64,000 bases of DNA from NCBI GenBank assembly GCA_029210465.1, contig JARGDL010000001.1, positions 186,001 to 250,000 on the forward strand, in the 5' to 3' direction. The translations under genes were made by a program, and so were the position numbers. The notes under the pieces were generated by a model. The model had not been told where the DNA came from. It made no database searches and was given only the letters and a program-made list of their open reading frames with translations. This DNA is from Stygiobacter electus (GTDB lineage: Bacteria; Bacteroidota; Ignavibacteria; Ignavibacteriales; Melioribacteraceae). Shown piece after piece: positions 1-8,772 of the stretch (position 1 is the stretch's first letter; each line of letters opens with the position of its first letter).

Positions 1-1
1 T

Positions 2-1087
2 GTAATTCAAAATATTTCTCATGTTGGAGGTAAATTAATTGTTACTTATTTAAAAGATGCAACAAGCAAAGTTACAGTTTTTAGCGAAGAAGGAAATTAT
101 TTATATGACATTAAACTTCCAGGAATCGGCAATGTTAGTGGTTTCGGTGGAAAACATTCTGACCAAGAAACTTTTTACACTTTTACATCTTTCACTTATC
201 CTCCTACAATTTATAAGTATGATGTAAAAAATAATAAATCAACTTTGTTCAGAGAGTCAAAGGTGAAATTCAGACCAAAAGATTATGAAACAAAACAAAT
301 TTTTTATGAAAGTAAAGATGGTACAAAAATTCCATTATTTATTGTTCATAAAAAAGGTTTAAAACTTAATGGAGAAAACCCAACTTTGCTTTATGCTTAT
401 GGTGGTTTTAATATTTCAATGCAACCAAATTTTTCAGCTGGCAGAATTCCACTTTTAGAAAATGGTGTAGTTTATGCAATGGCTTGTTTACGTGGCGGTG
501 GTGAATATGGAGAAATTTGGCATCAAGCAGGAATGTTAAAAAACAAGCAAAATGTTTTTGATGATTTTATTGCAGCTGCTGAGTATTTAATTAAAAACAA
601 ATACACAAATCCAAATAAGTTAGCTATTCAAGGTGGTTCAAATGGTGGATTATTAATTGGGGCAACGATTAACCAAAGACCAGATTTATTTAAAGTTGCA
701 TTTCCTCAAGTTGGAGTAATGGATATGTTACGTTTTCATAAATTTACAATTGGTTGGGCTTGGGTTCCTGAATATGGTTCGAGTGATAATCCAGAGCAAT
801 TCAAATTTTTGTATGCTTATTCTCCTCTTCACAATATTAAGGAAGGTGTTAATTACCCGGCAATTATGGTTACAACTGCTGATCATGATGATAGAGTTTT
901 TCCTGCACATTCATTTAAATATGCGGCAACTTTACAAGAAAAAGCAAGTGGTAAAAATCCAATCTTGATTAGAATTGAAACAAAAGTTGGTCACGGTGCA
1001 GGGACAAGTACTTCTAAATCAATTGAGCTTTTAACCGATTTGTATAGTTTTATGTTTTATAATATGGGAATTACACCAAAATTGTAA
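2..1087 (+). CDS. Prolyl oligopeptidase family serine protease (S9A), C-terminal part
   Basis: The reading frame is open to the left window edge, so the N-terminus lies outside. Prolyl oligopeptidases cleave short peptides after proline; they have an N-terminal beta-propeller and a C-terminal alpha/beta-hydrolase domain. The first ~80 codons look like the last propeller blades, followed by the hydrolase domain. The catalytic triad is visible: Ser in GGSNGG (codon at 638), Asp in ADHDDRV (codon near 887) and His in KVGHGAG (codon near 992). The LRGGGEYGE stretch is the oxyanion-side loop typical of the family. The C-terminal length is normal. Whether the enzyme is exported cannot be seen. It converges with the histidine kinase on the other strand across a repeat-filled gap. 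Confidence 0.93.
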   Translation, partial: VIQNISHVGGKLIVTYLKDATSKVTVFSEEGNYLYDIKLPGIGNVSGFGGKHSDQETFYTFTSFTYPPTIYKYDVKNNKSTLFRESKVKFRPKDYETKQIFYESKDGTKIPLFIVHKKGLKLNGENPTLLYAYGGFNISMQPNFSAGRIPLLENGVVYAMACLRGGGEYGEIWHQAGMLKNKQNVFDDFIAAAEYLIKNKYTNPNKLAIQGGSNGGLLIGATINQRPDLFKVAFPQVGVMDMLRFHKFTIGWAWVPEYGSSDNPEQFKFLYAYSPLHNIKEGVNYPAIMVTTADHDDRVFPAHSFKYAATLQEKASGKNPILIRIETKVGHGAGTSTSKSIELLTDLYSFMFYNMGITPKL

Positions 1088-1098
1088 TCTTTAATTTC

Positions 1099-1292
1099 TT
1101 ACTCTTGATCTTACTCTTGCTCCTGCTCTTGCTCTTAATCATCTATTTATGATTGGGTTTAGAGTAAGATCATGAATAAGAGTAAGATTAGGATTAAGAG
1201 TAAGATTAGGATTAGGAGTAAGATTTAGATTAGGATTAAGAGTAAGATTAAGATCAGGATTAAGAGTAAGATTAAGATTAGGATTAAGAAAG
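1099..1292. repeat. Inverted arrays of a degenerate hexamer (GAKYAR) between convergent genes
   Basis: Positions 1099-1142 hold about seven hexamers in minus orientation (read on minus: GATTAA, GAGCAA, GAGCAG, GAGCAA, GAGTAA, GATCAA, GAGTAA). After a ~20-bp spacer, 1161-1292 holds about twenty related hexamers in plus orientation (GAGTAA, GATTAG, GATTAA and variants, partly with an 18-bp period). The two arms share an exact 12-nt inverted repeat (TGATCTTACTCT at 1106-1117 and AGAGTAAGATCA at 1161-1172), so transcripts from either side could fold into a long imperfect hairpin. The array separates the 3' ends of two convergent genes and might act in termination. The same hexamer family appears in the tamB coding repeat near 50045. 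Confidence 0.85.
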
Positions 1293-1311
1293 ATATTGAG
1301 TGTAAAAAAAT

Positions 1312-2523
1312 TTATTTCAATTTAGGAATAGTGAATTTAAACTTACTGCCTTTCTCAAGTTCACTTTCAACCCAAATTTTACCACCATGCTTCTCAACAA
1401 ATTCTTTACAAAGAATTAATCCAAGTCCAGTACCTTTTTCTTTTGAACGACCAATTTCACTATTCTTTACATCAATTCTAAAAAGTTTTTTCCTATCTTC
1501 TTCTGATAAACCAATACCTGTGTCTTCAACAGCTATTTCAATAAAGCCATCAATTATTTTACTTACAATTTTAACAGTGCCACCTTGAGGAGTAAATTTA
1601 AGTGCATTGGAAGTTAAGTTTCGAATAACTGTATCAATCATAAATTTATCAGCCATAATAATATGGGTGGAATCAACTGCGTTGATAAGTTTGATTTGCT
1701 TTTTGATTGCGTGCGCTTCTAAAAGATTAATACATTTTCCAACAAGTTGTTTTAAATGGACTGGTTCTGGATTATAATCAATTCTACCTGATTGACATCT
1801 TGCCCAATGCAATAAATCTTCTAGAAGTGTGTAAGCATTTTTTGATGATTCGCGTATTGCTTGAATAAATTCTAATCTTTCTTGGGGAGATATTTCATCA
1901 AATTCAGTTTCAAGTATTTCAGACATTGATTGAATCACAAATAAAGGGTTCTTTAAATCATGACCAATAATTGAAAAGAATTTATCTTTTGTTGCATTAG
2001 CTTCCTTGAGTTTGGCTTCAGAGATTTCTAATTGTGTATTAATTTGAACATATCTTGCGGCTTCTTCTTCAATTTGTGAACGAGAAAGGGCAAGCTCTTC
2101 TAATAATCTTTCTCTCTCATCATTTTTCTCTTTTTCTTCCCCTATGTCATAAATTGTAAAGTATAAATATTTATCATTGTTAATAAATGTTTTTTTACCA
2201 ATAATATTTGCTAGGAAAAAATTCCCATCTTCTTTAAGCATTTCTATTTCAAATTCGAGAGGATTATCAGCATTTTCTACTTTAGAAATAAAGTCATTTT
2301 TATTTTCTTCAAAAACGAAATAATTAAAAATATTTTGATTTATTTCTGTTACACCATTTTCATGAAATAAAGATTTAAAGTTCAAATTGCTTTTAATTAT
2401 TCTTCCATTAAAATCAGTAAAAACAAAAGCAAGGGGATATAATTCAATTAAATCAATGAAATGTTGATCTAATGAATAATTGGCTGGGCTATTTTTATTT
2501 GATGCTATTTTTAACGATCCCAC
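1312..2523 (-). CDS. Cytoplasmic PAS-domain sensor histidine kinase
   Basis: A 403-residue protein with no signal peptide or membrane segment. Residues ~20-130 form a PAS domain, ~130-180 a coiled coil, ~180-250 the HisKA dimerisation helix pair with phospho-acceptor His188 in GHDLKNP, and ~290-400 the HATPase domain. N box (NLTSN, ~302-306), G1 (DTGIGL, 334-339) and G2 (GTGLGL, 364-369) are intact, so this should be an active kinase. The start is GTG with a purine-rich AAGAGAGAA just upstream; no better ATG exists. No response regulator is adjacent, so it is an orphan kinase here. It lies 60 bp downstream of the aldehyde dehydrogenase gene on the same strand and may be co-transcribed. Confidence 0.93.
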   Translation of the reverse strand: MGSLKIASNKNSPANYSLDQHFIDLIELYPLAFVFTDFNGRIIKSNLNFKSLFHENGVTEINQNIFNYFVFEENKNDFISKVENADNPLEFEIEMLKEDGNFFLANIIGKKTFINNDKYLYFTIYDIGEEKEKNDERERLLEELALSRSQIEEEAARYVQINTQLEISEAKLKEANATKDKFFSIIGHDLKNPLFVIQSMSEILETEFDEISPQERLEFIQAIRESSKNAYTLLEDLLHWARCQSGRIDYNPEPVHLKQLVGKCINLLEAHAIKKQIKLINAVDSTHIIMADKFMIDTVIRNLTSNALKFTPQGGTVKIVSKIIDGFIEIAVEDTGIGLSEEDRKKLFRIDVKNSEIGRSKEKGTGLGLILCKEFVEKHGGKIWVESELEKGSKFKFTIPKLK

Positions 2524-2583
2524 TTCTCTCTTCAGAATATTAATCCTGAATTATTATCGAAGAGAAAATCGAAAAATTTAGTT

Positions 2584-4140
2584 TTATTCTTCTCTAAAAA
2601 TTCTTGGTAATATTTTTATTAAACTTTTTATACCTTTAATTTTTAATGTTATACTATAGGAGTAAAGTAAATCTAATAAACCTTTTAAACCCATATATAA
2701 ATTTTTATTAAACGGATGCCACCACAAATCCTTTTTAACAAATGGCAAAATATCATGAACAATTACTTGTGGTTGAGTCATCTCATCGAATCCTAATTTA
2801 CCATGTGTTCTTCCTATCCCAGATTGCTTAAACCCACCCCAAGGTGTTTCAGCCAAACCGTGACTCATTAAATGATCATTAATTGTAACAGCACCAGCTT
2901 TTAATTGTCTTGCAATTTTTTCACCTCGCTTTTTACTTTTTGTCCAAACAGATGCTGTCAAACCTAAATAAGAATCGTTTGCAAGATTAATTGCCTCTTC
3001 ATAATTAGAAAATTTCATAACTCCAACAACAGGACCAAAAGTTTCATCTTTCATCAACAGCATATCATGGTTAACATTTGTAAATACCATTGCAGGCAAA
3101 AATTGTTCTCCTTTTTCAACTTGAGAAGATTGAGCGAACAATAAAGCACCTTTGTTCAAAGCATCTTCAATGTGAATTTTCACAGTATCAACTTGATTTT
3201 TTGTAGTCATACATCCAATATCATTATTATAATTTTCACCATAACCAATTTTTAATTTTTCAATTTTACTTTTCAAAATAGACATAAACAGATCATAAAT
3301 TTTTTCATGTACATAGATTCTTTCGACACCACCACAAGATTGCCCTGCATTTTGAAACCCTGCCCAAATCGCCCCCATAGCCGCACGATAAGGATCTGCA
3401 TCTTCACATACAATCATAGGATCGTTTCCACCTAATTCAAGCACTAATGGTGTTAAGGTTTCACTTGCTTTTTTCATTAAGTACTTTCCAACTGCAACTG
3501 AACCTGTAAAAAACAATTTATCAATTCCATTTTCTAATAATGCATTACCGGCAATTTTACCTGGTAAGTTTATGTAATTAAAAATTCCATCTGGTAAGTT
3601 TGCTGATTCAACAGCATTTTTTATTTCTTGTCCAACTAATTGAGTTTCACTGGCAACTTTTAAGATAACAGCATTACCAGCTAATAGTGCCATAATTACT
3701 TCCGAGAAAGGAATAGCAAATGGATAATTCCATGGAGAAATTATTCCAACTACACCAAATGGAACACGAACAATTTTACTTCTTTTATTCAATAAAAATA
3801 TATTCCCGGCAGAAAGGAATTCATCTCTCAAAAAATATTCTGCATTTTTACAATAATATGAAATTGCCATAGCGGCAGGTAATACTTCTGTAGCTAAAGC
3901 ATCAATTTTGGTTTTGCCATTATCTTTACTAATTATTTCAGCAATCTTTTCAGAATTATTTACAAGATACTTTCTAATATTCAAAACTTTTTTTGTACGT
4001 TCTCTAACAGACATTTTTTGCCATTCAATTTGGGTTTTTCGTGCATTTGAAATCATCTGCTTTAAATCGTCAACTGAATTTGTATCACACTCGCCTAAAA
4101 TTTCATTTGTAGCTGGATTCTTCATAATTGTTTTATTCAT
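2584..4140 (-). CDS. NAD(P)-dependent aldehyde dehydrogenase
   Basis: A 518-residue member of the ALDH superfamily, which oxidises aldehydes to acids or acyl derivatives. The Rossmann cofactor domain contains PWNYP with Asn138 (oxyanion hole) and FTGS (211-214). The general base is Glu235 in LELGGNDP and the catalytic Cys is 269 in AGQSCGG. After the normal core (~470 residues) there is a ~45-residue basic and hydrophobic C-terminal tail rich in Leu, Ile and Lys, which could attach the enzyme to a membrane and would fit a long-chain or fatty aldehyde substrate; that is inference. The start is ATG with GGAG 7 bases upstream. It is divergent from the TerB-like gene. Confidence 0.93.
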   Translation of the reverse strand: MNKTIMKNPATNEILGECDTNSVDDLKQMISNARKTQIEWQKMSVRERTKKVLNIRKYLVNNSEKIAEIISKDNGKTKIDALATEVLPAAMAISYYCKNAEYFLRDEFLSAGNIFLLNKRSKIVRVPFGVVGIISPWNYPFAIPFSEVIMALLAGNAVILKVASETQLVGQEIKNAVESANLPDGIFNYINLPGKIAGNALLENGIDKLFFTGSVAVGKYLMKKASETLTPLVLELGGNDPMIVCEDADPYRAAMGAIWAGFQNAGQSCGGVERIYVHEKIYDLFMSILKSKIEKLKIGYGENYNNDIGCMTTKNQVDTVKIHIEDALNKGALLFAQSSQVEKGEQFLPAMVFTNVNHDMLLMKDETFGPVVGVMKFSNYEEAINLANDSYLGLTASVWTKSKKRGEKIARQLKAGAVTINDHLMSHGLAETPWGGFKQSGIGRTHGKLGFDEMTQPQVIVHDILPFVKKDLWWHPFNKNLYMGLKGLLDLLYSYSITLKIKGIKSLIKILPRIFREE

Positions 4141-4222
4141 ATAAACTCCAACTTTTACATTTTATTTTTATTAGTTTTACAAAAGTAAATTAACAAATTT
4201 TCAAATTGTATATAATGAAAAA

Positions 4223-4669
4223 ATGGAAATAACCGTACAAGACAAAGGGAAATATTTAAGAGGATTGCTAATATTAATTGGAAAAGATCATTTAATCTTA
4301 GATAATGAAAAGAATTGGTTTTACAGGCTTTCTAAAATATTAGGTTATGATTTAGCATTTTTAAGAACCGCAATAAAAGAGTTGCCTGAAAATGAATATT
4401 TATCACAAGATCCACCTAAATTTTCGAACACAGAAATAGCAAAAGCTTTTATCATTGATAGTATACATTTAGCTTTTGCAGATCAGGAATTACATCCAAA
4501 TGAACTTGAATGGATAAACAAAATAGCAGAAGTTAATGGAATCGACATTTTATGGGGAATGAATGAATATGAAAAATTTCGTAAAAGAAATTTCAAAAAT
4601 GAAAATATATATGAATTTAAGATAGAAAAACTTTTAATAAATAACGATTCATCAGTCACAAATAATTAG
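4223..4669 (+). CDS. TerB-like domain protein
   Basis: A 148-residue soluble protein. The stretch from about residue 75 to 110 ([11 protein letters not shown] followed by a helix) matches the helical TerB/TerB-like fold, where an acidic Asp/Glu cluster on one helix is typical. The function of stand-alone TerB-like proteins is generally unknown; metal or stress sensing has been suggested for tellurite-resistance members. No other ter genes are nearby. There is no Shine-Dalgarno sequence; a perfect TATAAT at 4211-4216 lies only 6 bases before the ATG, so the mRNA may be leaderless. The 3' end abuts the tRNA-Ser gene on the opposite strand. Confidence 0.7.
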   Translation: MEITVQDKGKYLRGLLILIGKDHLILDNEKNWFYRLSKILGYDLAFLRTAIKELPENEYLSQDPPKFSNTEIAKAFIIDSIHLAFADQELHPNELEWINKIAEVNGIDILWGMNEYEKFRKRNFKNENIYEFKIEKLLINNDSSVTNN

Positions 4670-4673
4670 ATTG

Positions 4674-4760
4674 CGGAGAGAGAGGGATTCGAACCCTCGA
4701 TACCCGTAAAGGTATACACGCTCTCCAGGCGTGCCAGTTCAACCACTCCTGCACCTCTCC
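4674..4760 (-). tRNA. tRNA-Ser, anticodon GGA
   Basis: Read on the minus strand this 87-nt sequence folds as a class II tRNA. The acceptor stem is GGAGAGG with TCTCTCC, discriminator G. The anticodon stem CACGC/GCGTG carries the loop CTGGAGA, giving anticodon GGA (codons UCC/UCU). A long variable arm (ATACC..GGTAT) is typical of tRNA-Ser, and the T arm is GAGGG-TTCGAAT-CCCTC. The 3' CCA is not encoded. No integrase or att repeat flanks it. Confidence 0.97.
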
Positions 4761-4898
4761 GTTTATAGATTTCTTATTAAATATTTTCAAAAAGCAAAAT
4801 AGCGTTGACAAATATATTAAATTCAGTTTCTAACAAAAAAATAAACTCTGTTACTATTTTTTTTTATATTTATTACACAACAAATTTTATGTGAGTTT

Positions 4899-5327
4899 AT
4901 GAACAATAAATTATTAACATGTTTTATTTTACTTCTTTACTTTTCAACTGGTTCATTTTCTCAATCAAAAGAAGATTGGGTAAAAATTTTTGAAAATGGT
5001 AAACTTGTCTTTATTGATAAAGCAAATATAACTTCAATTGATAATGAAATTTTTGTTTGGGCTTTTGAACAATACAATGAACCGATTGATTTAAAAGAAA
5101 TTGGAAAAGATATTTACTTTATAAAAACAAGATATGTCATTGATAAAGAAATTAGCAGATATAAAATTGATGATGTGATTTATTTCGATAGAGATAAAAA
5201 TGTTGTGAAATCATTTCATTACAATAGTTCATACCAAGACCCGATTTATAAATACAACTTACCCATCATCGAAAACAGCGAAATGGAAATCATTTTGAAA
5301 AAATGTTTAGAATTTACAACCCATTAA
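4899..5327 (+). CDS. Exported protein resembling surface-adhesin E family
   Basis: A 142-residue protein with a clear SPI signal peptide (residues ~1-21, ending SFSQ). The mature part has the pattern DWVKI, a short turn, then VFIDKANI, followed by VWAFEQ and a Tyr-rich beta-strand segment. This order (tryptophan start, Tyr/Phe-x-Asp strand, then vW strand, a YxI/YxF strand and a late Cys) resembles the small secreted surface-adhesin E family found in many Gram-negatives, whose true functions are mostly unknown. The call rests on pattern only. Its TAA stop overlaps the stop of mtgA on the other strand through a shared TTAA. Confidence 0.55.
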   Translation: MNNKLLTCFILLLYFSTGSFSQSKEDWVKIFENGKLVFIDKANITSIDNEIFVWAFEQYNEPIDLKEIGKDIYFIKTRYVIDKEISRYKIDDVIYFDRDKNVVKSFHYNSSYQDPIYKYNLPIIENSEMEIILKKCLEFTTH

Positions 5328-6025
5328 TAATTAATGTGATTGTTTAAAATTGAAACTCCACCAATTAAATTCATTTGCTCTATGATATGTAATTTTCTAT
5401 TTGTTAAATAATTAGTAGCTCTACGTGGATCTCTTTTTTTTGGATTTGGCAAACAAGCAATTATAGCTGCACTTTGCTCGGCAGTTAGTTTACTAGAAGG
5501 TTTTTTAAAATAAATTTTTGAAGCAGCTTCAATACCATAAATATTTTCGCCCATCTCTGCAATATTTAAATATGTTTCAAGAATTCTTTCTTTACTCCAA
5601 AGTAATTCAAGTAATAAAGTATAATAAGCTTCAAAACCTTTTCTTATAAAAATTTTTGAATTGAACAAAAACAAATTTTTTGCAACTTGCATTGAAATAG
5701 TGCTAGCACCGCGAATTCTTTTTCTATGTTTATTTTCTTTCATTGCTTTTTCAATTTGTTCAAAATCAAAACCGAAATGTTCAAAAAACATTTGATCTTC
5801 ACTTGCAATTGCAGCAAGCGGTGCGAATTTAGATATTTTTTTTATCGGAACAGGTTTGTAATTAATATCATTTAAGTCAAATAATCCTGTTAATGAATTT
5901 GATTCTGATTGCATAAATGCCGTAACCGGTGGGTGAATAAATCTAAAAAATAAAAGCAAAAAAATTACAAAAGCTGTATAGATCAAAAAAAGCTTAGTTA
6001 CGAAATAAAATATTTTCTTTACCAT
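5324..6025 (-). CDS. mtgA: Monofunctional peptidoglycan glycosyltransferase
   Basis: A 233-residue GT51 enzyme that polymerises lipid II into glycan strands on the periplasmic face of the inner membrane. Residues ~8-30 form the single membrane anchor. Family motifs are all present: IASEDQMFFEH with catalytic Glu76, RGASTISMQVAKN (from about 105), KERILETYLNIAEMG, GIEAASKIYF and AAIIACLPNPKK. The length matches stand-alone MtgA rather than a bifunctional PBP1. It starts 4 bp after the stop of the upstream M14 carboxypeptidase gene, so the two are likely translated from one mRNA. An alternative annotation would be a truncated class A PBP, but no transpeptidase remains. Confidence 0.95.
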   Translation of the reverse strand: MVKKIFYFVTKLFLIYTAFVIFLLLFFRFIHPPVTAFMQSESNSLTGLFDLNDINYKPVPIKKISKFAPLAAIASEDQMFFEHFGFDFEQIEKAMKENKHRKRIRGASTISMQVAKNLFLFNSKIFIRKGFEAYYTLLLELLWSKERILETYLNIAEMGENIYGIEAASKIYFKKPSSKLTAEQSAAIIACLPNPKKRDPRRATNYLTNRKLHIIEQMNLIGGVSILNNHINY

Positions 6026-6029
6026 TTAA

Positions 6030-7781
6030 TTATAAAGTTTTTATGACTCTTAAAATTGGATATATGTTTAATTGATTATCAAAATATGGTGAACGCTCGT
6101 AAAAGAAGTTTAATCTTCTTCTTGGATTCTCTTTTATTTTTGGATCACTATTAACATAATTTTCAAATTCTTCTTTTAATTTAGGATTATCAACAACCAT
6201 TTTTTGAGCAATTGGTTCCATTGAATATTCTTCGAAATATTCTTTTGGTTCAAAAATAGAATTAAAAAATCCCCACCTTAAGAATGAATCCGGTCCTTTG
6301 GGTTCTAATAAATGCACAATCACACCAAGTGTTCTTTGATTTGTTCTAATGAAGTAATCCCCTTTTTTACTTTTTATAGTATCCCTAAAAATTTCATAAT
6401 CATAAGTCGGTTGGAAATGATTTTCAAAAGATGAAGTTGAAAATTTTACATTGTTAAACATGTATTTTTCTACAATAAAATTCTTCTCTTCATTTAATCT
6501 TTTAACTTCAATACCATGTAATTTTATCCTATTAACGATTTCTTTGTATTCCACTGGTATTATATATCCAATTGGAACTTTTACGGAATCTTTTACAAAA
6601 TTATCATCATAAAATGGAATTATTTTTTCAAAAGGTTTGCCAGTGTATCGTATAACTTTTTTACCAGTAATCCAACTGTCTTCTTCTTTAGCTTCAATCC
6701 CTTTGTATAAAAATGGTTTTGATTTTTCAGAAACATCAAAAGATAATGGGAAATAATTATTGTTAATAAAATAATTTTCTACAACAAATCGATCACCTTC
6801 TTGATTTAATTTTATCAACTCATTTTTATACTGTGAACAAAATTCAATTACATTTTCAAACATTGCTTTTGTAGCAAAAACTCTATCCTTGTAAGGTTTT
6901 AACATGTGAGTTTCAATAAGCAATCCAATTCTATTTTGGACAGCAGTATAACCAGTTGAAAATCTTGGTGTAGCTGAATAATCAACAATTCCACTTTCAA
7001 AATTTCTTCCTTTGTATGAAACATAAGGAGCTATTAAAAATCCTTTATCTTCTGTTCTTTTATTGTTAAATGGAATAAATTTTTCTTTCACAAATTGTGC
7101 AGTCTTAGGTGGAAGATTTCTATACTTTTCAATTCCATAAGTGATCGTGTATTGATAATCTGCCCCATCTGTTGTATGTGAATCAACAAAAAAATCGGGC
7201 AACCATTGATTAAAAAGCTTCAACCAACTTTGTATTTCAGGCGAATCGGCTTTCATGTAATCACGATTAAGATTATAATTTTGAGCTGTTGTTCTCCATC
7301 CCATTTCTGTTGGACCATTTTGATTAATTCTATTAAAAGGGCTTCTTCGTTCATGACCATCAGCATTAAATACAGGTATAATCAATAATGTAACATTATC
7401 AATCAAATTAAATTTTTCTTTTGTGATTAAAATTTCACGAAGCAAAATCATACTTGCATCTTTACCTTCAATTTCACCTGAATGGATTCCATTTTGAATT
7501 AATATTATTGGTTTGTTAATTTTTTTTGCTTTTGCAGGTGTAAATGCTTTTTCTTTAGAAACCACACAAATGTACAAAGTCCTTTCCTGAGCTGTCTTTC
7601 CAAATGGAATTAGTTTAATATATGGTGAGTTTCTTTCTAATGCCTTAAAGTATTTTATTGTTTCATCATAATTTGGCGTTGATAAATAATTAGATTTTTC
7701 AAAATAAGTAACCCATTCATTATTTTTTTGCTGAGCAATTAGAGATAATGAAATAAGAAATATCATTATAAATTTTTTCAT
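6030..7781 (-). CDS. Exported M14-family zinc carboxypeptidase
   Basis: A 583-residue protein with a short signal peptide (MKKFIMIFLISLSLIAQQ). The M14 fold occupies residues ~35-310: zinc ligands His100 and Glu103 in NGIHSGEIEG, His202 in VDSHTTDG, an N-R pair in NYNLNRDY, and catalytic Glu290 in LLIETHM. The ~270-residue C-terminal region is beta-rich and ends without a sorting domain. M14 enzymes trim C-terminal residues from peptides; close relatives in this phylum are large periplasmic proteins of unknown substrate. It precedes mtgA by 4 bp; a role in peptidoglycan peptide trimming is possible but not shown. Confidence 0.9.
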   Translation of the reverse strand: MKKFIMIFLISLSLIAQQKNNEWVTYFEKSNYLSTPNYDETIKYFKALERNSPYIKLIPFGKTAQERTLYICVVSKEKAFTPAKAKKINKPIILIQNGIHSGEIEGKDASMILLREILITKEKFNLIDNVTLLIIPVFNADGHERRSPFNRINQNGPTEMGWRTTAQNYNLNRDYMKADSPEIQSWLKLFNQWLPDFFVDSHTTDGADYQYTITYGIEKYRNLPPKTAQFVKEKFIPFNNKRTEDKGFLIAPYVSYKGRNFESGIVDYSATPRFSTGYTAVQNRIGLLIETHMLKPYKDRVFATKAMFENVIEFCSQYKNELIKLNQEGDRFVVENYFINNNYFPLSFDVSEKSKPFLYKGIEAKEEDSWITGKKVIRYTGKPFEKIIPFYDDNFVKDSVKVPIGYIIPVEYKEIVNRIKLHGIEVKRLNEEKNFIVEKYMFNNVKFSTSSFENHFQPTYDYEIFRDTIKSKKGDYFIRTNQRTLGVIVHLLEPKGPDSFLRWGFFNSIFEPKEYFEEYSMEPIAQKMVVDNPKLKEEFENYVNSDPKIKENPRRRLNFFYERSPYFDNQLNIYPILRVIKTL

Positions 7782-7900
7782 AGAAATCTCATTATAGAAC
7801 TAATAAAATTTTTAATATGTTTTAATTGTAGTAATCAAATTAAATGAATAATTTAGATGTAAAGTTAAATTAATTTCACAAAAAAAATAAAGAGGTTATT

Positions 7901-8395
7901 ATGATATCAGAAAAAATGCAAAAGGCATTAAACGATCAAATTAATGCTGAAATGTTTTCATCTTATTTGTATTTATCAATGGCAGCATATTTAGAATCAG
8001 AAAATTGGAATGGAATGGCCGCATGGATGAAAGCTCAATCAAGTGAAGAATATACCCATGCAATGAAACTTTATCACTACATCAACGAGGTTGAAGGCAA
8101 AGTAACTTTAGAAACTATTGAAAAACCAAAAACGACTTGGAATTCTCCTTTAGAAGTTTTTGAAGAAGCTCACAAGCATGAACTTTATATTAGTGACAGA
8201 ATTAATAAATTAGTCGCACTTGCTATTCAAGAGAATGATTATGCTACTAATTTATTTTTAAATTGGTTTGTGACTGAGCAAGTTGAAGAAGTTTCAACGG
8301 TTTCTCAAATTGTTCATAAATTCAAATTAATTGGAGATAATAAAACATCATTGTTCCTTCTTGACCGTGAATTAGGAATGAGAGCTTCAAAATAA
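7901..8395 (+). CDS. ftnA: Bacterial non-haem ferritin
   Basis: A 164-residue ferritin that oxidises Fe(II) and stores iron in a 24-mer shell. The ferroxidase ligands fall at the same positions as in E. coli FtnA: Glu17, Glu50, His53, Glu94, Gln127 and Glu130. There is no haem-binding Met of the bacterioferritin type. The start is ATG with AGAGG 6 bases upstream. It stands alone, divergent from the M14 peptidase gene; I could not recognise a Fur box in the AT-rich upstream 110 bp. Length and ends are normal. Confidence 0.96.
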   Translation: MISEKMQKALNDQINAEMFSSYLYLSMAAYLESENWNGMAAWMKAQSSEEYTHAMKLYHYINEVEGKVTLETIEKPKTTWNSPLEVFEEAHKHELYISDRINKLVALAIQENDYATNLFLNWFVTEQVEEVSTVSQIVHKFKLIGDNKTSLFLLDRELGMRASK

Positions 8396-8468
8396 TTCAT
8401 TACAGATTTTTTTAGTAAAGATGTTTTTATTATTTTTGCCCACAAAAATTGAATGAGGTTAATATAAA

Positions 8469-8705
8469 ATGGCAAGAAAATGTCAAGTTACGGGTGTTGG
8501 GCCAATTTCTGGAAATAATATTTCTCATGCGCATAATAAATCTAAGAGACGTTTTTTACCAAATTTACAGAAGAAAAAAATTTGGGTTAAAGAATTAAAT
8601 AAATTTGTTACTGTAAAATTAACAGCAAGCGCATTAAGAACAATTTCTAAGAATGGGACAGCTGAAATTGCTAAATTAGTTCAACAAGGAAAAATTAAAG
8701 CTTAA
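8469..8705 (+). CDS. rpmB: 50S ribosomal protein L28
   Basis: A 78-residue L28. The N-terminal MARKCQVTG, the [16 protein letters not shown] block and the hydrophobic [11 protein letters not shown] segment are family hallmarks. Only one cysteine is present, so this is the zinc-independent form. It is monocistronic, without rpmG beside it, and is followed 26 bp downstream by a strong intrinsic terminator. ATG start with GAGG upstream. Confidence 0.97.
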   Translation: MARKCQVTGVGPISGNNISHAHNKSKRRFLPNLQKKKIWVKELNKFVTVKLTASALRTISKNGTAEIAKLVQQGKIKA

Positions 8706-8731
8706 CTTTTTGTACAAAATTATAATTACAC

Positions 8732-8757
8732 AAACCCGCTAAATGCGGGTTTTTTAT
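8732..8757 (+). terminator. Intrinsic terminator of rpmB
   Basis: An 8-bp stem AAACCCGC/GCGGGTTT with loop TAAAT, continuing into TTTATTT. It shows that any start of the next gene upstream of 8773 would lie inside this hairpin and is wrong. Confidence 0.92.
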
Positions 8758-8772
8758 TTGAAAGGAATAAGT

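Noticed and set aside
1099..1292. CRISPR or coding sequence in the hexamer field
   Set aside because: No spacer structure and no supported reading frame.
4674..4760. Genomic island at tRNA-Ser
   Set aside because: No integrase, direct repeat of the tRNA end, or change in base composition nearby.
4805..4833. Promoter TTGACA-17-TTCTAA before the small exported protein
   Set aside because: The -10 match is poor, and the distance to the gene is long.
8743..8772. Longer N-terminus for the M28 peptidase
   Set aside because: It would start inside the rpmB terminator, and the ATG at 8773 has a good Shine-Dalgarno and signal peptide.
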